Shown: positions 25,232-36,932, counted from the first letter of the stretch. The stretch is 64,000 bases of DNA from Nymphaea colorata (GCF_008831285.2 NC_045151.1:4647544-4711543); one strand, 5' to 3'. Notes: generated from the sequence alone by a model not told the origin. Program-made: numbers and translations.

Positions 25232-25719
25232 CTTACTCACCTAGGTAGACAACATAGTTTAAATCCATCCAAGAGATGGGATAGCATACCTAGTCTGATG
25301 CAATGATAAGTTACACAGGGGATCTATTCCATGAAAATGGAATATGGCATGACACTCAAGTCTACGATGAAAAATTTTTAGTAATAGTGTCATATGATCT
25401 GCAACTCTACAAGACCTTGTTATGTGGTCTTAAACCTTTCTTATCTTGCCGCCGGTGACCTGCTGCCATCTTGCCTATGCAGGCAGGTCTGCTGGCCATA
25501 GCAAGGTGTTGTTAGGCCACCAATGGTGAGGGGGGAGGTCGCCGGCCTCCTCCTTCTCGCTGATGGATAGGGAGGTATCACCTCCTCTCTTGACGAAGTG
25601 TCGATCATCCTTTTTTCTCTCTTTTTTTAACCGTTTTAAAAGCAAAAAGGTGGGGCGTCCATGTGATGCTCGGCTGGCCGTTGCATGGTGAAAGACATTC
25701 TCTCTCTCTCTCTCTCACA

Positions 25720-25787
<68 letters not shown>

Positions 25788-26374
25788 ACATAAACATACG
25801 TACATACTCCCTGCAAACCATACCTGTGAAACTAATTTCACTTTATTAGCATACAAATTTTAATTATCGCAGGCATAAAGTACTAAGTGGAAGCAGTAAT
25901 CTCACTTTGCTCATCATATTTTTTCTTTTGATAATAGCCTTTCACCCTCCAGGACTGACCCCTTTTTTCTTGGTTTTTAAACCTTTGCTGTCGTAGGGCA
26001 AGTGAAATTTTTGCCATGTTTGTGGGTTGGTGCATGGGTGGGCAAAATTTCACCTGAAGTAAACATTCTGTATATTTTTTTTTCATGCTACTTAGACCCC
26101 TCATGAAAGTAGTTTCACTTTAAAAAGTTGGAGTACCTGTAGATACTAGTAGGTAGCTTTTCATTTGGAGATAGTTTTTCATTTGGTAGACAGCTTTTCT
26201 GATGTACATGGCTTAACACTTAACAGGCTATTTGAACAAATGAAAACACTTGAGAGAGAGAGAGAGTGAGAGAGAGAGAGAGCTTGTCATTGAGTTAGAC
26301 AGCATTCTTCCCTGTCAATCTTAATTCAATCTTAAAAGTTGAGCAATTTGAACAACTGAACATATTGCATGCAG
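25232..26374. other. Intergenic/intron stretch with compound microsatellite
   Basis: It contains a TC-AC-TA compound microsatellite at 25700-25785 and a GA tract at 26251-26281. A GC-richer piece at 25440-25600 (gccgccggtgacctgctgcc) looks like transposon debris. The end, attgcatgcag, is a good splice acceptor for the exon that begins at 26375. Confidence 0.5.
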
Positions 26375-26463
26375 GTGAATTTAGTGAAATCATTCAACGA
26401 TAATGATGGGCCTCTATGGAAGCATTCCCTTTTTGGAAATCCTAATGATCCAGAAACCTTCAG
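26375..26463 (+). pseudogene. Spastizin-like exon 1 of the fragment
   Basis: 89 bases, open, preceded by attgcatgcag and followed by gttagt. It encodes the conserved KSFND..GPLWKHSLFGNP block. The exon ends with two bases of an Arg codon, and the next exon completes it. Confidence 0.85.
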
Positions 26464-26659
26464 GTTAGTGTTTCTCCTATCATTTATGGCAAAACAACCT
26501 ATGAAATTTGTTGCTATTCATAATTATGAAGACGTAGATTGCATGGTATATTTCTGGTCTTTGTGTTGTATGGGAATTATTTATTATTTTATACAGTAGA
26601 ACACTCATATATAAATCAAGGACTTCAGTTCAAATTGCACTGCAGAGGGAAGTGGTCTA

Positions 26660-27234
26660 AACTGTAGAGACTTTTCGTACAGCTAACTTTTTGAAATTAT
26701 GGGAAAGTGATTGTAAACCAGCGCTACAACAATCTCACGACTGGATTAAACAGAAACTTACTCTTGCAATGACCTGCAAGACCATCAACAACACATAATC
26801 AAGAGTCTCTTAAACTGAAAAAGAACATAATGTATTGCTGCTGAAAACAATCATAAAACAGGCTAAAAGGCCTTAACCTTACATGGGACAACAGTCCCAT
26901 TTTTATAGAAAACTGACAAAAGAAAGTGCTACTAGTAGAGCCAGCTCCAATGGGCTAGAAAACTAGCCCTTGGGGCTGGCTAACAACTAGCTTGGCTGAA
27001 CTTAAAAGAAAAATAAGTTCAACTGACAAGGGACACTTACAAAAATACAAAAAGGAAAAATAGGGAAATACATAAAAGAGGATAAAAAGTGACTACGCAA
27101 GTAAAACCTATGAACACTTCGTAGAACTATATATACAAATCGTACTTCAAAGTTCAAACTAGCAAAGTTATGATATATGATACATATAAACATACCCTAG
27201 TGTACTTACATAAACACCTACATATAATTCTAAC
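26660..27234 (-). mobile_element. LTR-like segment in the first intron of the spastizin relic
   Basis: On the minus strand it starts TGTTAGAATTATATGTAGG, a typical copia LTR start, and could end ..TCTCTACA at 26660. It shares ordered words with segment B at 24182-24683, including ggccttaacc, gacaacagtccc and tttatag. It is probably a solo LTR. The flanking bases (taaac and ataac) are not an exact target duplication, so the outer edge is uncertain. Confidence 0.5.
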
Positions 27235-28027
27235 AATAACAAGCGTGCTTTTTATCAACATGAAGGCCTCCAACAGTTTTGTGACACTACTCTCCAATCT
27301 CTGAATGTTATATAACCAAGGGTTATTGGTTAAGAGTCTTGGTAGAACATTTGAGGTTCATTACCAGCTCTGACATCCTTGCTCTTGCTGCCTCTTTTTT
27401 TTTCACTTGTTGCAACTTGCAAGCAACCACAAAATCATGGTCTCAATTTTTTTTTTCTTTTACGACTTTATTATTTTTAAGTTGTGTAAATAGGTTGCTC
27501 AAGCCAAGTTTAAGCTGAGTTCGGCTTCAGCTTCTCTTGAGTCTGAGACAGCTTAGTTGGAGATCAAGTCCACCAACTCAAGTTAAGGTTTGCGAGCTTA
27601 AGACAGCCTGAGCTCAAATTGAGGTCGGCTATATGTATGTGGTGTGTGTGTTCAAAACTCTAAATATAAAGGAAAAAGAATTTATGAAAATTTTATATTT
27701 CTACTATTTTTCTCACAAAAATGATTTCACAGTTATTAAAATGTTAAAAGAAACCCAAAAAAGTTCAAAACATATTAAAAACATTTTTCCTGAAAAAAGG
27801 TGGAAAAAAACAGAGAAAGAGATCAGTGCACATTATTTTCTCATACGTAAGCAGCTGAGCCAAAACGGATTGTCGTGCATTTACACATTATCGTACATTT
27901 ATGTGCTAAGAGATTATCTGCTCAAATTTTTTATTATTGCTTTATAAGTTTATCTTTTTCAAATTTCAACTTGTGCTTTAATGCCATCACAGAATTTCTG
28001 CATTTTAAACTTGACATTTCTTATCAG

Positions 28028-28103
28028 GAGAAGATGTGAGGTGGCTGTGATGCTTGCCGAAAAGAACTTTGATTTAGCTTTTCAAGTGATCTATGAGTTC
28101 AAC
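28028..28103 (+). pseudogene. Spastizin-like exon 2, left part before the insertion
   Basis: The acceptor cttatcag precedes it. The frame encodes RRRCEVAVMLAEKNFDLAFQ and VIYEFN, then stops abruptly at the element boundary. The last five bases (tcaac, 28099-28103) recur as tcaat at 31740-31744 on the other side of the insertion. Both codons AAC and AAT encode Asn. Confidence 0.85.
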
Positions 28104-28921
28104 TGATGCGAACCTAAATCTGTCCCAGCCGACGATGGTTGAGGGAGAGGCCGAGGCCAGGCCAAAGGCTCGTAACCAAGGCGTGAGCCTAGGCAAGGCA
28201 GGCTGAAAGTTGGCTGCCGAGCAAGAACTGTCAAGGCCAAAGGAAAACGCGTTGGCCCATTGCGCAGCCATGGAAAGGCACCAGCCGAAGAAAAGAAGCG
28301 CCGATGTGGCCGACAAGGCCAAAGCATACTCAGCCAAGATGGGTCGAGCTTGTAGGAGTCACGCCAAGATGGAGATGTTGGGCGTGAGCATCCAGGAACC
28401 TAAGGAGAATATCTCCCAAGGCTCAAGGAACCGAATGTAGCGACATTCGAGCTTAGGGAGGTTAACAGAGTACTTGGAGGTGCTACAGTGGGCGGTGTGG
28501 GTGGAGCACCAAGCGACCAAGTACGGGCAGAGCAGAGACCGACTTGAAGATGGGCACGATGCAATAAATGACCTAGATCCGGTAGAGGTATAGTTGAACC
28601 TAGTGTTGTGTCTAAACCCAGGTCAAATGGGGAAGTCTAGGCCGGAACCTAGACAAGTTACCCCTCGGGCCCACAAAGCCCAAGTCTTTATTGAACCATG
28701 AGACATCTCGTCTCGATTTCTCTTTTATGCACTTTGCTTATGTTGAGTCGTTTTTATGTAGGTATTTTGTGTCTCAGTTCATTCTTAGAACTGGTTCTAA
28801 GTGAGCTATAAAAGCTTGTTTGTAAGTTGTTTTTCATTATGCTGAATATGAATTAAGGAAGTTTGGAATGAGTGTTTCTCCTTCCCCGTGTGGGAACCCA
28901 TCCTCTTCCTCTTGCCCCTTC
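28104..28921 (+). repeat. LTR-like left end of the insertion
   Basis: It begins TGATGCG and ends ..cttgccccttca. A TATA-like 'gagctataaaagc' lies near 28803. Directly after it, ctggtggcgaccgg contains tggcgac, the primer-binding word typical of Tat-lineage gypsy elements (tggcgactctgctgg). I infer a gypsy/Tat-type LTR. I do not see a direct-orientation second copy at the right end. Confidence 0.45.
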
Positions 28922-30931
28922 ACTGGTGGCGACCGGAAATTTCCAACAAATCTGTCCATGGTTCTGGCTGATTTTTGAAAAGGTTTGGCTTCGATCCTTG
29001 GAGGTCACCGGAATCCTCCTTGGGTGACTTCAGCCTACGCGCAATTTTCCCCGACCAAGGTGCTTCTTCTGCACGATGCAATCTTCCTCGACAACGGAGG
29101 TAGATTAGAGGCTAGTTGAAGCCTCGAGAAGGCTTAGAGAAAACTAGCGGAAAGCGGCTAGTACCATCGGTGGAGAAGACCAGTCGAGAAGGTGGACTAG
29201 CACCCTCAGGTGAGAAGACCACCTAGTAGCTGGCTAGTACTTGAGCATCGACTCCGGCTGTTAGAGATTTAGGTAGGCACTGTAGCATCTCCCAGTCCCT
29301 GTCCTGTCTAGCAGAAAATCAAGTCCTGTGAAAATCGACCCTAGTAAGCTTCTAGACCTCTGCCAAAACCAGAGGAAACGTTGCTAGAAAGGAAGAACAA
29401 CGTTTGGACTGCTTTCACGGTAAGAAATTGAGAGATTTGCCGGAACCCATTGGTAGACGGCCAGTCGGGTTCTTGTGAATTAATCGGTGGATTGCTTGGA
29501 AAACCTATTCACGGCAGCAGCAATCTAACTCAAATTGAATCGTGAAATTGTTGTCGCAAGAGGACAGCAAATCCCCCTTCAGCCGATCCCAAAATCGAAC
29601 AAAATCGTCTCACGGCTTGAAGGAATCAAATTAGTGTGTGGGCGGAAGGTTCAGACAAAATATGAAGCAACCAAGGGCGAAATTCACTCTCTTGTTGGTT
29701 CAGTTAGGATCGCCCAGGTCTCAGCCTCATTCTGGCCAAATCTCAGCTCAATCGGACTTCAAGAGGCTGAGAAATCGTCCCATTTCAGGCGTTGTTTAAT
29801 CGGTAGAACAAGCGGAAGTTCCAGGTTGCATCTGTAGATTCATGACAGTAGTCTTTCTTTCGTTTACTCAGTTAGGATCGCCCAGATCTTAGCTGCAATC
29901 TTTCAAGTTTCGTCCGATTCGGACTTCAATTGAGCTAGTTGTCGCCGGAAAACCACATGCTGCTATCTTTTCGGCGAAACCCGACGGACTCCAATAATTT
30001 TCCGCTTCTTCCAAGTTTGCCCATGTTTCATTTTATTCAATATCAAAGTTAGAATTAATTGGCAAGGGCATCCTGGCCTTTTGAGCCATCAAAAAAGTAA
30101 AGAAAAGGAAGGCGAGCGGTAACCGTTACACTCAGCTGCCTCCCTTGACCTCCTTGCTTTTAAACCGAGAGTTACAAGGCTCTCAAGCTCATCCAATCCC
30201 CACCATCCAACTCACCACGTGTCATCATTCAAGGCCCCCAAGGCCACTCACATATCACAACCTCCAAAAGGGATTAAATCCCTTTCCTCACACCACTCCA
30301 CACACCACCTCCTCCATCATGAAGCATAAAGGTGAGTAACCCCTCTCCTTGCCAAGTGTCCAAAACCTCTACCAGTTAGACTCCCTTCCTTTTATAAGGA
30401 TTCCTAAAACCCCATGAGCTCAAGGATCATCATCCCTTGGCTCGCCACCTAGCTCCTCTCATCATTAACCCTCTTAAAGTCCCCCCACCGTGAGTCATAA
30501 CTCCAGCTCTAATGCATCACCTCATCTCGCATCATCTCCATGCCGTTATTGAGGAATTAAGGTACGTTGCAAGCACCTTAGCTAGGTCCAATCCTTCGCA
30601 CACCCTCAACTTCTCAACTCCTTGTAACCGACCCCTATCCACTCCATCGAGCCTTAACCTCACTTAATCAGCCTCCACCTTGTGTTAACTCCTCCATATC
30701 CTCATTAGTAGCCACTTTTATCATTAGTAACATAACCCCTCACCAAGCCCCTTGGTTTAACCCATCATCATAACCGACCCTATCATTAGTGTCTAATCTA
30801 GTAGGCTTAATTTTCCACCCTTTATTGCATGACCCTTAGCCTCTCCCTAAACCATAACCAACTAGTCCATAATTAGCCTAATCGTTGCATTAACCTCATT
30901 TCACTTGGCTTTACTCAAGCCAACCCATTAC

Positions 30932-31739
30932 TGTAACAGCCTAGATCTACCTAGACCGGACCCACCTAACCCATACTGAGCTCACCTCCTTGTTCCGAGC
31001 ATGGCCTCACCCCTTGGAGTCCATTAGTTAGGTTCATCTCCAAGGCTGTTCGTGTTCAGATCAGAGCTATCAGTTCAGCAGGCGACAACTTCACACGGCC
31101 TCATTGCTGCACTCATAGCCTACAACAGCCAATGAACCACGCGCGCCTAGGCAACCTCGGCCAAGCGGGCCGAGTCCCTGCCTCCTCACCATCATGCTGC
31201 AATATCCGAGAGTGGCTTTGCCACTGGATTTCTCTCGGATCCCATTGCTGAATAGGCCGACCTCTCTTCGGCCAGGTAAACTCTAAACACCTTATAGAAC
31301 GCGGGAATCGGGTGCATTTTATTTGCCAGCCAGTCTTTGCCTACAACAACCGTGGGCAGTCCCTCCAAGGCAATTTGCCATAGACACGGCTGTGGGTTAG
31401 CGAGACTACCAAAGGAAAGGGCGTGGTTTGGCCATTCTTAGGCGTATATGGAATGGTTTGTATGCGATTGTTGAGTGAGTTTAAGAGAATACTTTGTATA
31501 GCTCGCGATTGTACAAGCCTTGATCCCCTTAGTGCTGTAGTAGGTTTTAACTCTTGGGTCAGGGAAACGCACTTGTATCTTCTACCCAAGGAACTAATAA
31601 GCAGGGCTTGCTGTTCAGTGGGGATAAGTTTTGTAAATATAATTTGTTTTTGTTTGAGTCTACAGCACCCTTGAGTGATCTTGGGGAGGGACCGACACGA
31701 GGTCAGCGGATTTGCGATGCCGGATCTAGGGTCCCAACA
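30932..31739. repeat. LTR-like right end of the insertion
   Basis: A segment that could begin TGTAACAGCCTAGATC (30932) and end GATCTAGGGTCCCAACA (31739), with complementary CTAGATC words near both ends, as many LTRs have. It does not align by eye with 28104-28921. Read inverted, however, its last 20 bases agree with the first 20 of the insertion at 14 positions. Confidence 0.35.
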
Positions 31740-31744
31740 TCAAT

Positions 31745-31751
31745 CTTCCTG
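31745..31751 (+). pseudogene. Spastizin-like exon 2, right stub after the insertion
   Basis: Seven bases (CTTCCTG) complete the broken exon as Leu-Pro plus the first base of an Ala codon, followed by gtaacc as donor. The family has EFNLPAVDIYA here, so the stub fits exactly once the element is removed. Confidence 0.8.
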
Positions 31752-31863
31752 GTAACCCCTTGATACTTGTTCTCTTTATGGTTATACTGTCACTTGATAG
31801 TCTTCTTTGGATCCTCATATTTATTTCTGAGTTGTACTTATTTATTTGTAATCTTTGTTGCAG

Positions 31864-31978
31864 CTGTTGACATTTATGCTGCTGTGGCAAAATCACTTGC
31901 TGAGAGAAAGAAAGGAAATCAATTGACAGAGTTTCTAAGGAATATCAAGGGTACAATCGATGATAGTGACTGGGACAG
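31864..31978 (+). pseudogene. Spastizin-like exon 3
   Basis: The acceptor tttgttgcag is followed by a frame encoding VDIYAAVAKSLAERKKGNQL, TEFLRNIKGTIDDSDWD. The family continues DWDQV; here GAC is followed by AG|GT, one base short of a CAG codon, so the reading frame breaks at this splice junction. Confidence 0.85.
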
Positions 31979-32459
31979 GTACAATCTTGATCTGATCTTG
32001 TAGACTGTTATTCTCAATTATTCTTTGTGAACTTGGATCTGGTGAATCCAGTGATACTGCAAAGTCAGCTTAGTAAAAAGTTCAAGAGCTTTTGAGGTTC
32101 TTTAGGTTTTAGCACTATCAAGGCCATAAACTGCTTGGCATGAAGGACTGAGATGGTATTTGGATATTTAACTAGATTCCAGCTGTATAGGTCTTTCCAT
32201 CCATAAATATAGGCAAGAAACCTATGATGATTTTTTTTTTTTTTGGAAGTTAATGCTTGGGCCTGGTTGGTGACTTATAACTTGACATGTTATCAATGAG
32301 TACCTTCCAACCAAGATGGCTAATGGAATTTTGACTCTGTAAAGATACAAACTGAGAACTTCAATTGGTTTAATGCTGGTTGGTTCTGGGTTATCAATTG
32401 ATGTTGTTCTTTGTCCATAAAAAGATGTAAAATCTTTCTTGTGTTTGTCTTTAATATAG

Positions 32460-32544
32460 GTTCTTCTGGCTGCCATTGTCATATATGCAAACAAGCACAG
32501 AGAAAGGCCAGATCGACTTATGGACATGTTAAAAGTGTGCACAG
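32460..32544 (+). pseudogene. Spastizin-like exon 4
   Basis: The acceptor ttaatatag is followed by a frame encoding VLLAAIVIYANKHRERPDRL and MDML. The run in 'ttaaaagtgtg' has one A too few for the expected L-K-S-V-H, giving a second frameshift. Donor gtaaca. Confidence 0.85.
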
Positions 32545-32808
32545 GTAACATTTTGATCATTGATTTATTGGTCGAAGCTTAAGATATAAATTGGAGAGCT
32601 AAAAGGTTATTGAATGCTATTGATATGTAAGCTTACATGATAAGAACTGCCTGCGAATTTTCTAGTAAGCAGTCATCTCAAAAGTCCCTATAATTTTGCT
32701 GCTCTTTGGGGCAATCCTTGTGGCTGTAAGGATTTGTAGTTTTCTGGTCCACAATAGTTGAATTGACTGTGAATGGTTCGTTCATTTGTTTTTCCAATCA
32801 CATTGCAG

Positions 32809-32908
32809 GAAGGTGATAGCATGTGTTATCTGTGGCCGTCTCAAGACATCGTTTCAGATTGCATCTCGAAATGGAAGCACAGCAGATGTTGATTATGTAG
32901 CCCATCAG
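32809..32908 (+). pseudogene. Spastizin-like exon 5
   Basis: The acceptor cattgcag is followed by RKVIACVICGRLKTSFQIAS, then a Gly/Ser-rich turn and DVDYVAHQ, with donor gtatcg after the CAG codon. It corresponds to the helical repeat segment near the family C-terminus and has no internal damage. Confidence 0.88.
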
Positions 32909-33602
32909 GTATCGGTTCTCATGCTCTATTCTCCTGTACAGTTTTTTTAGCCTCTGTAATAGACACTTCTTACATTACATCAAAACAAAAATTTATAGAA
33001 GTTGAAACGCTGCCTTATCAGTATTTTCTTAGTGAACGCCATATAAGTTGTCTGTTTTATTTCAGTCCATACTCCATGTGCATTCTTCCAGCCTTTTTAT
33101 GTCCTACAAAACTAAATCCTGCCCATAACAAAGCTCTCATTTGGCGTCTTGCTGCTAAGCATACTTGTTTCTCTAATTCTATGCTCTTCACAAAGTAAAA
33201 CTTCCCAACTTTCACTGTTAAAAATTCTTAGCAGCTTTTTTTTTCGATGATTCTAAGGTCTAACTTTGATGTTTAGGAGTTAATCAAACTATGGAATCAG
33301 GAACCAGGCCTGTATATATACTAAGTTGTGTCCTTTAAGACGGAGGAGTTGCCCTTACTACACTTGGAAGTTAAATTCTAAAAAGTACAATCCTCAGGTT
33401 TCTTTGCACAAATCAACTCATTTTGCTACTAGCTGGTCCATTGTCGTATGTGACCCATTTTGATTCTCGTATCAATCTTGGGGCAAACTTGCAATTATCT
33501 TTCTGTCATTACTGCTGGTTCATCTGTGGACTAGGAATGAATGGCTTAGTGGAGGATGCATATTGCTCTAACACTATCAGGTTTTACTTCCAAATATTGC
33601 AG

Positions 33603-33668
33603 GCCTTGCTGTCAAATTCCCTCCCAGTTGTCGATATGTGCAGACAGTGGTTTGACCGGAACTTGTAA
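33603..33668 (+). pseudogene. Spastizin-like terminal exon with stop
   Basis: The acceptor aaatattgcag is followed by ALLSNSLPVVDMCRQWFDRN-L and TAA. The family ends ..ALPVLDMCKQWL.. plus a few residues, so this is the native C-terminus. Confidence 0.88.
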
Positions 33669-33854
33669 GTACTCTCTCCAGCAGTGCTGTAAAATCGTGT
33701 ACAGATCAAGGCCAAAGGATACAAGGCTAAAGGTTATGAGCCTGTTTCCCTTTCCCCACTTTTTTGGTTAAGAATATATATGTACCAATTTTGACTGTGT
33801 AAAAATGACTTATTTTTTGAGTTGATTTTATAGTGATCTACTGGTGTGGTCTCC

Positions 33855-33903
<49 letters not shown>

Positions 33904-35440
33904 CCCTCTCCTCTCTGTGTCCCTGTTTGGAGCATTTATTTTGCCCTATGGTTTGTCAAATTTCATAGGTGGTGATTTTTTATGCAAGGGAAAATTAACG
34001 GGCTATACAAAACAAAAATGTGTGTTGGATGATCGTCAATTGTTAAAAACAATTTCAACTCCTAAAACAAATAATTGTTAGTCACAAGTGAGAGCCACTA
34101 AAAAATGTCTGATGGATAAAATTGGGCTGCTGGGTATTTAGTTACTTAGATTAAATTGGGCTGCTCGGTTTTGATATAATGATATTAAAACAGATCCTCT
34201 CTTGAATTGGTTAGTTGGAGATGCTTCAGACTCCCTCCTCACTAGCTCTCCATTTTATAGCAACATAGTGCAATAATAAGGGGGTGTTTGACAACGAACA
34301 CTCACACAAAGTTCTATGAAACTGTCTTAAAGATTGGGGTAGATACCCGTCCTGGTTGGGGTTTGGATTAGTTGTGACTCAACTATGCTTACATCAGTAT
34401 GGGCGTCCTCCTATTATGATCAAGTAGAAGAACCTATAGGATTGTGGTTGTCGAACTAGGCTTTATGTAGCGCTAGATATTGCTAATTGTATTTGAGATC
34501 ATTGGGTTTATGTGAAATTAGCTAATTATTCTGTCTGTTACCTTCTAAACGGGATTTCTAATCATAGCCCTAAAGCCTGATATGGATGGGTGCATGTTGT
34601 GCGGTATTTCTAATTGGAAATTATGGTGTGAGCTGCCTGGTCGATTGAACTCGAGTCGTGTTCATGAATCATCATTGTTCTTACGACTGGTGGCCATGGA
34701 TGGCTTGAATTTCCGATGACAAGGACCGAAAAGAGTATCTTCATCCCGTATGGAGCCATACAAGCTATTTTGGCCTTCCAGGATAATGTTTAACAAAGTA
34801 GACAAAGAAAAAGCATAAAAATAAAATGTGAAAATTAAAGCAAGCAAAAACTCTCTCGAACTTTGCTGTTCACGCTGGGGTGGAGCCCCGTGCCTCCGCG
34901 TAACCTCCCCACCGGAGCAGATTTGTGTTGCTGCGCATAGGAGCTTTCCCTCGTCTGATTGTTAAAATCTTTATCAGATAATTTCTTTTGTGCTATTAAA
35001 TTCTTTGCCAACATTTGTTAATGAACATGCCTAAAAAATGACAGAACGGCATGTAGTTAGATTATGTTTAAAAATGCATATCAAGAGATGCTCATTAATT
35101 GTGTTTGATGTTAATTATAGGGGAGTTTTATGTTGGCGCATGTAAGATGTTGCTGATGCATAAAGAGAAAATTATTATTAATAAACAGCGCATTACCGAC
35201 GATTTATAATGCAGCAACAGTTCATGGTCTATTTAGGAATTAATTCATGGTGCTTTAACAAGAAACTTTTAATTTTTAGCCATCCGCCCCATGGCAACAG
35301 AAATTTTCATGTGTGTGTGTGTGTGTCTAAGTTTCAAGGCTTCCACTCCTAATGCGCTTTACTTTGAACTCTTTCTCCGAGGTACCTACCTCTATCACTG
35401 CTTGGTTAAGATACTCTGTTATCTGTGAGGTGAATCGTTG
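33669..35440. other. Intergenic stretch after the spastizin relic
   Basis: It holds a CT microsatellite at about 33857-33900, a possible Tourist-type terminus at 34279 (taagggggtgtttgacaacg) without a visible partner, and a GC-rich piece at 34875-34925 that looks like LTR debris. No coding region is supported. Confidence 0.5.
33857..33900. repeat. (CT)n microsatellite
   Basis: An uninterrupted CT tract followed by C-rich text, 190 bases downstream of the spastizin stop codon. Confidence 0.95.
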
Positions 35441-35991
35441 CGGGTATCATTGCTGCTGCAAATTCAACTATGTTTGGCTCAACCCTAGCTCCTGTCCCTA
35501 ATACATGAACTCAATGGAATGCTTTTTCCAGCCTAGTTTTTGTTAGATTGGACAAAAAAAATTATTTGCTATGGCGCTCACAAATTACTAGTGTGATGAA
35601 AAGTCAATGCTTATTGAGGTACGTTAATGGCTCTCTTAATGCTCCACCCGAATATCTTGATGTTGATCAAACTAAGCCAAATCTAGAATATGATACATGG
35701 GAACGTGCAGACCAGTTAGCCTTGAGTTGGATTATGGCGACTGTGTGAGAACCCATTTTACCTCAGCTAATATCCTACACCTCGCCCATCAAGCTTGGTG
35801 TGCTCTTGAACAACAATATGCCTCACAGACTAACTTAAGGATCATTCAGTTGAAACGTGATTTACAAAATGTGAAAAAGTGAAACCATGCTCATGGCCGA
35901 TTACTTGAATCACGTTAAGTTTTTGTATGACTCTTTACCTGTTGTTAATCATGTGATTTCTGATTCAGATTTGGTTCTTTATACTCTTAAT

Positions 35992-36451
35992 CTATATCAC
36001 CAAAGTTCAGGGTGCACGTGCCAGTGTCGGTGCAGCACATCTCAAAAAATTTAGGTGCGGCGGTGCGGCGAAGCATTTATTATTATTATTATTATGAATT
36101 TATAATAATAATAATAATAATATAATATATATTAACAATGATGACCTTACATTAACAATTTAACCGAGACAAGTGTAACTCAACCTCTGCCACCGGAAAA
36201 CCAACCAGTGCTCAGCGATTAAAGAAGCATTGGATGATTTTTGGGGAATAAGGCTAAGTTGGGTAGACTCAGATTTGATCCGAGATCCGTATTGCCGTGA
36301 AATCAATGGGTTTCATGAGAATGGCTTTTTTTGGGTAAATACTAAAAAGTTGGAGGGCTTATAAGTAATGACTATATAAACTTTAAGTAGCTAACCCTAG
36401 CCCCATTCTCAAGTGCTGGCGGTCTTCTTCCCCTTTCAAGTTTCAACAAGC

Positions 36452-36496
<45 letters not shown>

Positions 36497-36932
36497 GAAT
36501 CGCAGATCTCGTGGGAGGGGGCATAGTCATCGGTGGGAGACCCGGCCGGGGAACCAAATGCATCTTGTTCGGTAGGCAGCCACAACACCGGTTGAGCTTG
36601 AGGAGGCTGACCGTGTGCTTCGTGGTGGAGTAGAGGAGGGAAATGGCAGGAGCTCAAGTTCAGAGTAGAGAGGAGGAGGCGGGAGGAGAACCGGAAGTCC
36701 ATGGGGTGGAAGAAGCTCGAAATGAGGGTCTGGGATTGACGATTATGGTGGTGAATGAGAGGATGTTGGAGCGGGCAGCAAGGAAGAAGAAGGAAAGAGC
36801 CACCTACCAGCTTGCGGCCGTGATGGTATAACTTCAGTCGAGTGCTTGTGGGGTGCGAATCTGGGTCGCACCCCCACCCACATCGTGTCGATGCAGGTGC
36901 AGGTTCCCAAAAAATGCACCCTGGTGACTTAG
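35992..36932. mobile_element. 941-bp hAT-like non-autonomous DNA element in copia gag
   Basis: It is flanked by the perfect 8-bp duplication ctcttaat (35984-35991 and 36933-36940), the size produced by hAT transposases. The ends are imperfect inverted repeats: ctatatcacc at the left and, read on the other strand, ctaagtcacc at the right, each followed within a few bases by agggtgca. Subterminal regions are rich in ggtgcgg/gcaccc words. The left 100 bases match the element at 19293. Inside are TTA/AAT runs, a CT microsatellite and a non-coding GC-rich part. No transposase is present. Removing it rejoins gag (..LVLYTLNGLSSEYE..). Confidence 0.85.
36453..36496. repeat. (CT)n microsatellite
   Basis: A CT tract inside the hAT-like element; on the minus strand it gives an artefactual Glu/Arg repeat. 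Confidence 0.95.

Larger units (their letters stand above)
28104..31739. mobile_element. 3.6-kb LTR-type insertion inside a spastizin exon
   Basis: The insertion starts TGATGCGAACC and ends GGTCCCAACA, so it has TG..CA ends. It is flanked by a 5-bp direct duplication with one mismatch (tcaac at 28099-28103, tcaat at 31740-31744), which is the size left by LTR-retrotransposon integration. It contains no gag-pol coding sequence. The first 818 bases look like an LTR, and the last 800 bases look like a different LTR. The middle (29000-30900) is GC-richer than the surroundings and non-coding, with a duplicated 'tcagttaggatcgcccag' piece at about 29699 and 29868. This fits a large non-autonomous (LARD-like) or chimeric element. 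Confidence 0.75.
26375..33668 (+). pseudogene. ZFYVE26/spastizin-like gene: five C-terminal exons, disrupted
   Basis: Plant proteins of the ZFYVE26 (spastizin) family are very large and share a conserved C-terminus with animal spastizin, a protein of autophagic-lysosome reformation. Seen here in order, with GT..AG introns: VNLVKSFNDNDGPLWKHSLF + GNPNDPETFR (26375-26463); RRRCEVAVMLAEKNFDLAFQ + VIYEFN (28028-28103, continued after an insertion at 31745-31751 as L-P); AVDIYAAVAKSLAERKKG and following (31864-31978); ..IYANKHRERPDRLMDML (32460-32544); KVIACVICGRLKTSFQIASR (32809-32908); and ALLSNSLPVVDMCRQWF to a stop (33603-33668). A 3.6 kb LTR-type element splits the second of these exons. One base is missing at TGG-GAC-(C)AG just before 31978, and one A is missing in the run near 32531-32534. 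No earlier exons are found in the preceding 26 kb. I infer a truncated, dead copy; the functional gene should be elsewhere. Confidence 0.85.

Noticed and set aside
35273-35340. Left LTR of copia 2
   Set aside because: The stretch resembles 40988-41050, but similarity ends after about 60 bases and the expected LTR start is missing, so I did not annotate a left LTR.
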